Shown in pieces: positions 63,951 to 64,000 of a stretch of DNA of 64,000 bases. Source of the stretch: Sphingobacterium sp. UBA7855 (GTDB taxonomy: Bacteria > Bacteroidota > Bacteroidia > Sphingobacteriales > Sphingobacteriaceae). The DNA is taken from contig DLST01000017.1 of NCBI GenBank assembly GCA_002500745.1, positions 192,441 through 256,440 of the forward strand, written 5' to 3'. Below the pieces are notes generated by a model. The model was not told where the DNA came from. It ran no database searches and saw nothing but the letters and a program-made list of their open reading frames with translations. A program made the translations under genes and the position numbers. Each line of letters begins with the position of its first letter. Positions within the stretch are counted from its first letter, which is position 1.

Positions 63951-64000
63951 TGCGCCTGATGCATATTAAAACAATTGTCTCTGATAACAAACACGGGGCG

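Overview
The window looks like chromosomal DNA of a Bacteroidota bacterium of the Sphingobacteriaceae, most likely Sphingobacterium or a close relative. This is inferred from AT-rich sequence, promoters with the Bacteroidota -7 element TAnnTTTG, near absence of Shine-Dalgarno sites, family content (DUF4292, DUF4476, outer-membrane beta-barrel protein, LptF/G permease, class-specific ATP synthase order) and a split ATP synthase locus. It is almost wholly a core, gene-dense region: I see no insertion sequence, prophage, CRISPR array, plasmid gene or rRNA gene.

Layout. 1-2660: the 3' end of a transketolase C-terminal subunit, then an ECF sigma factor with a membrane protein built on a six-fold 32-residue repeat and a small secreted protein. 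2683-7216: a class III aminotransferase, a Tat-exported SGNH hydrolase, a fosmidomycin-resistance-type MFS exporter and an RlmI-type rRNA methyltransferase. 7349-12539 (minus): the complete threonine operon thrL-thrA-thrB-thrC, with a 21-residue Thr/Ile-rich leader peptide and a strong attenuator. 12741-19928: envelope and cell-wall genes (NlpC/P60 peptidase, lytic transglycosylase, TatA, EnvC-like activator, DUF4292 lipoprotein, TPR protein) plus a phosphoribosyltransferase. 20073-22929: rplM-rpsI-rpsB and tsf. 23035-28082: dienoyl-CoA-reductase-like SDR, AraC regulator, acidic protein and an ABC transporter pair. 28294-28813: two identical-looking tRNA genes with anticodon CAU. 28837-34125: START-like protein, LptF/G permease, ribBA, a DCC protein and succinate-semialdehyde dehydrogenase. 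34148-39872: DUF4476 protein, hemJ, hemE, a TPR protein, a two-component system and a YjjG-type nucleotidase. 39905-44742: DUF1080 protein, TonB-dependent-type beta-barrel protein, clpS and fabH. 44818-50779 (minus): ATP synthase genes atpZ-(membrane protein)-atpB-E-F-H-A-G, without atpD/atpC. 50799-53783: a Pif1-like helicase and a cupin. 53952-59185: a convergent five-gene membrane cluster. 59353-63950: parE, purU and a cysteine-rich protein with a nitronate-monooxygenase-like barrel.

The best candidate for a little-described system is the convergent cluster at 53952-59185. It encodes a proline-rich/coiled-coil protein, a two-helix membrane coiled-coil protein, a membrane-anchored Ppx/GppA-like ASKHA protein, a double zinc-ribbon tail-anchored protein and an SPFH protein ending in a GYF_2 domain. 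Zinc-ribbon plus SPFH proteins also accompany PspA in the Bacillus pspA-ydjGHI operon, so a membrane-stress assembly is a reasonable but untested idea. Other items worth checking are the thr attenuator, the six-fold repeat protein beside the ECF sigma factor, strong Shine-Dalgarno sites found only at rpsI and rpsB, a heptamer repeat array between atpA and atpG, a perfect 14-bp hairpin between atpE and atpF, and two divergent genes that look leaderless.
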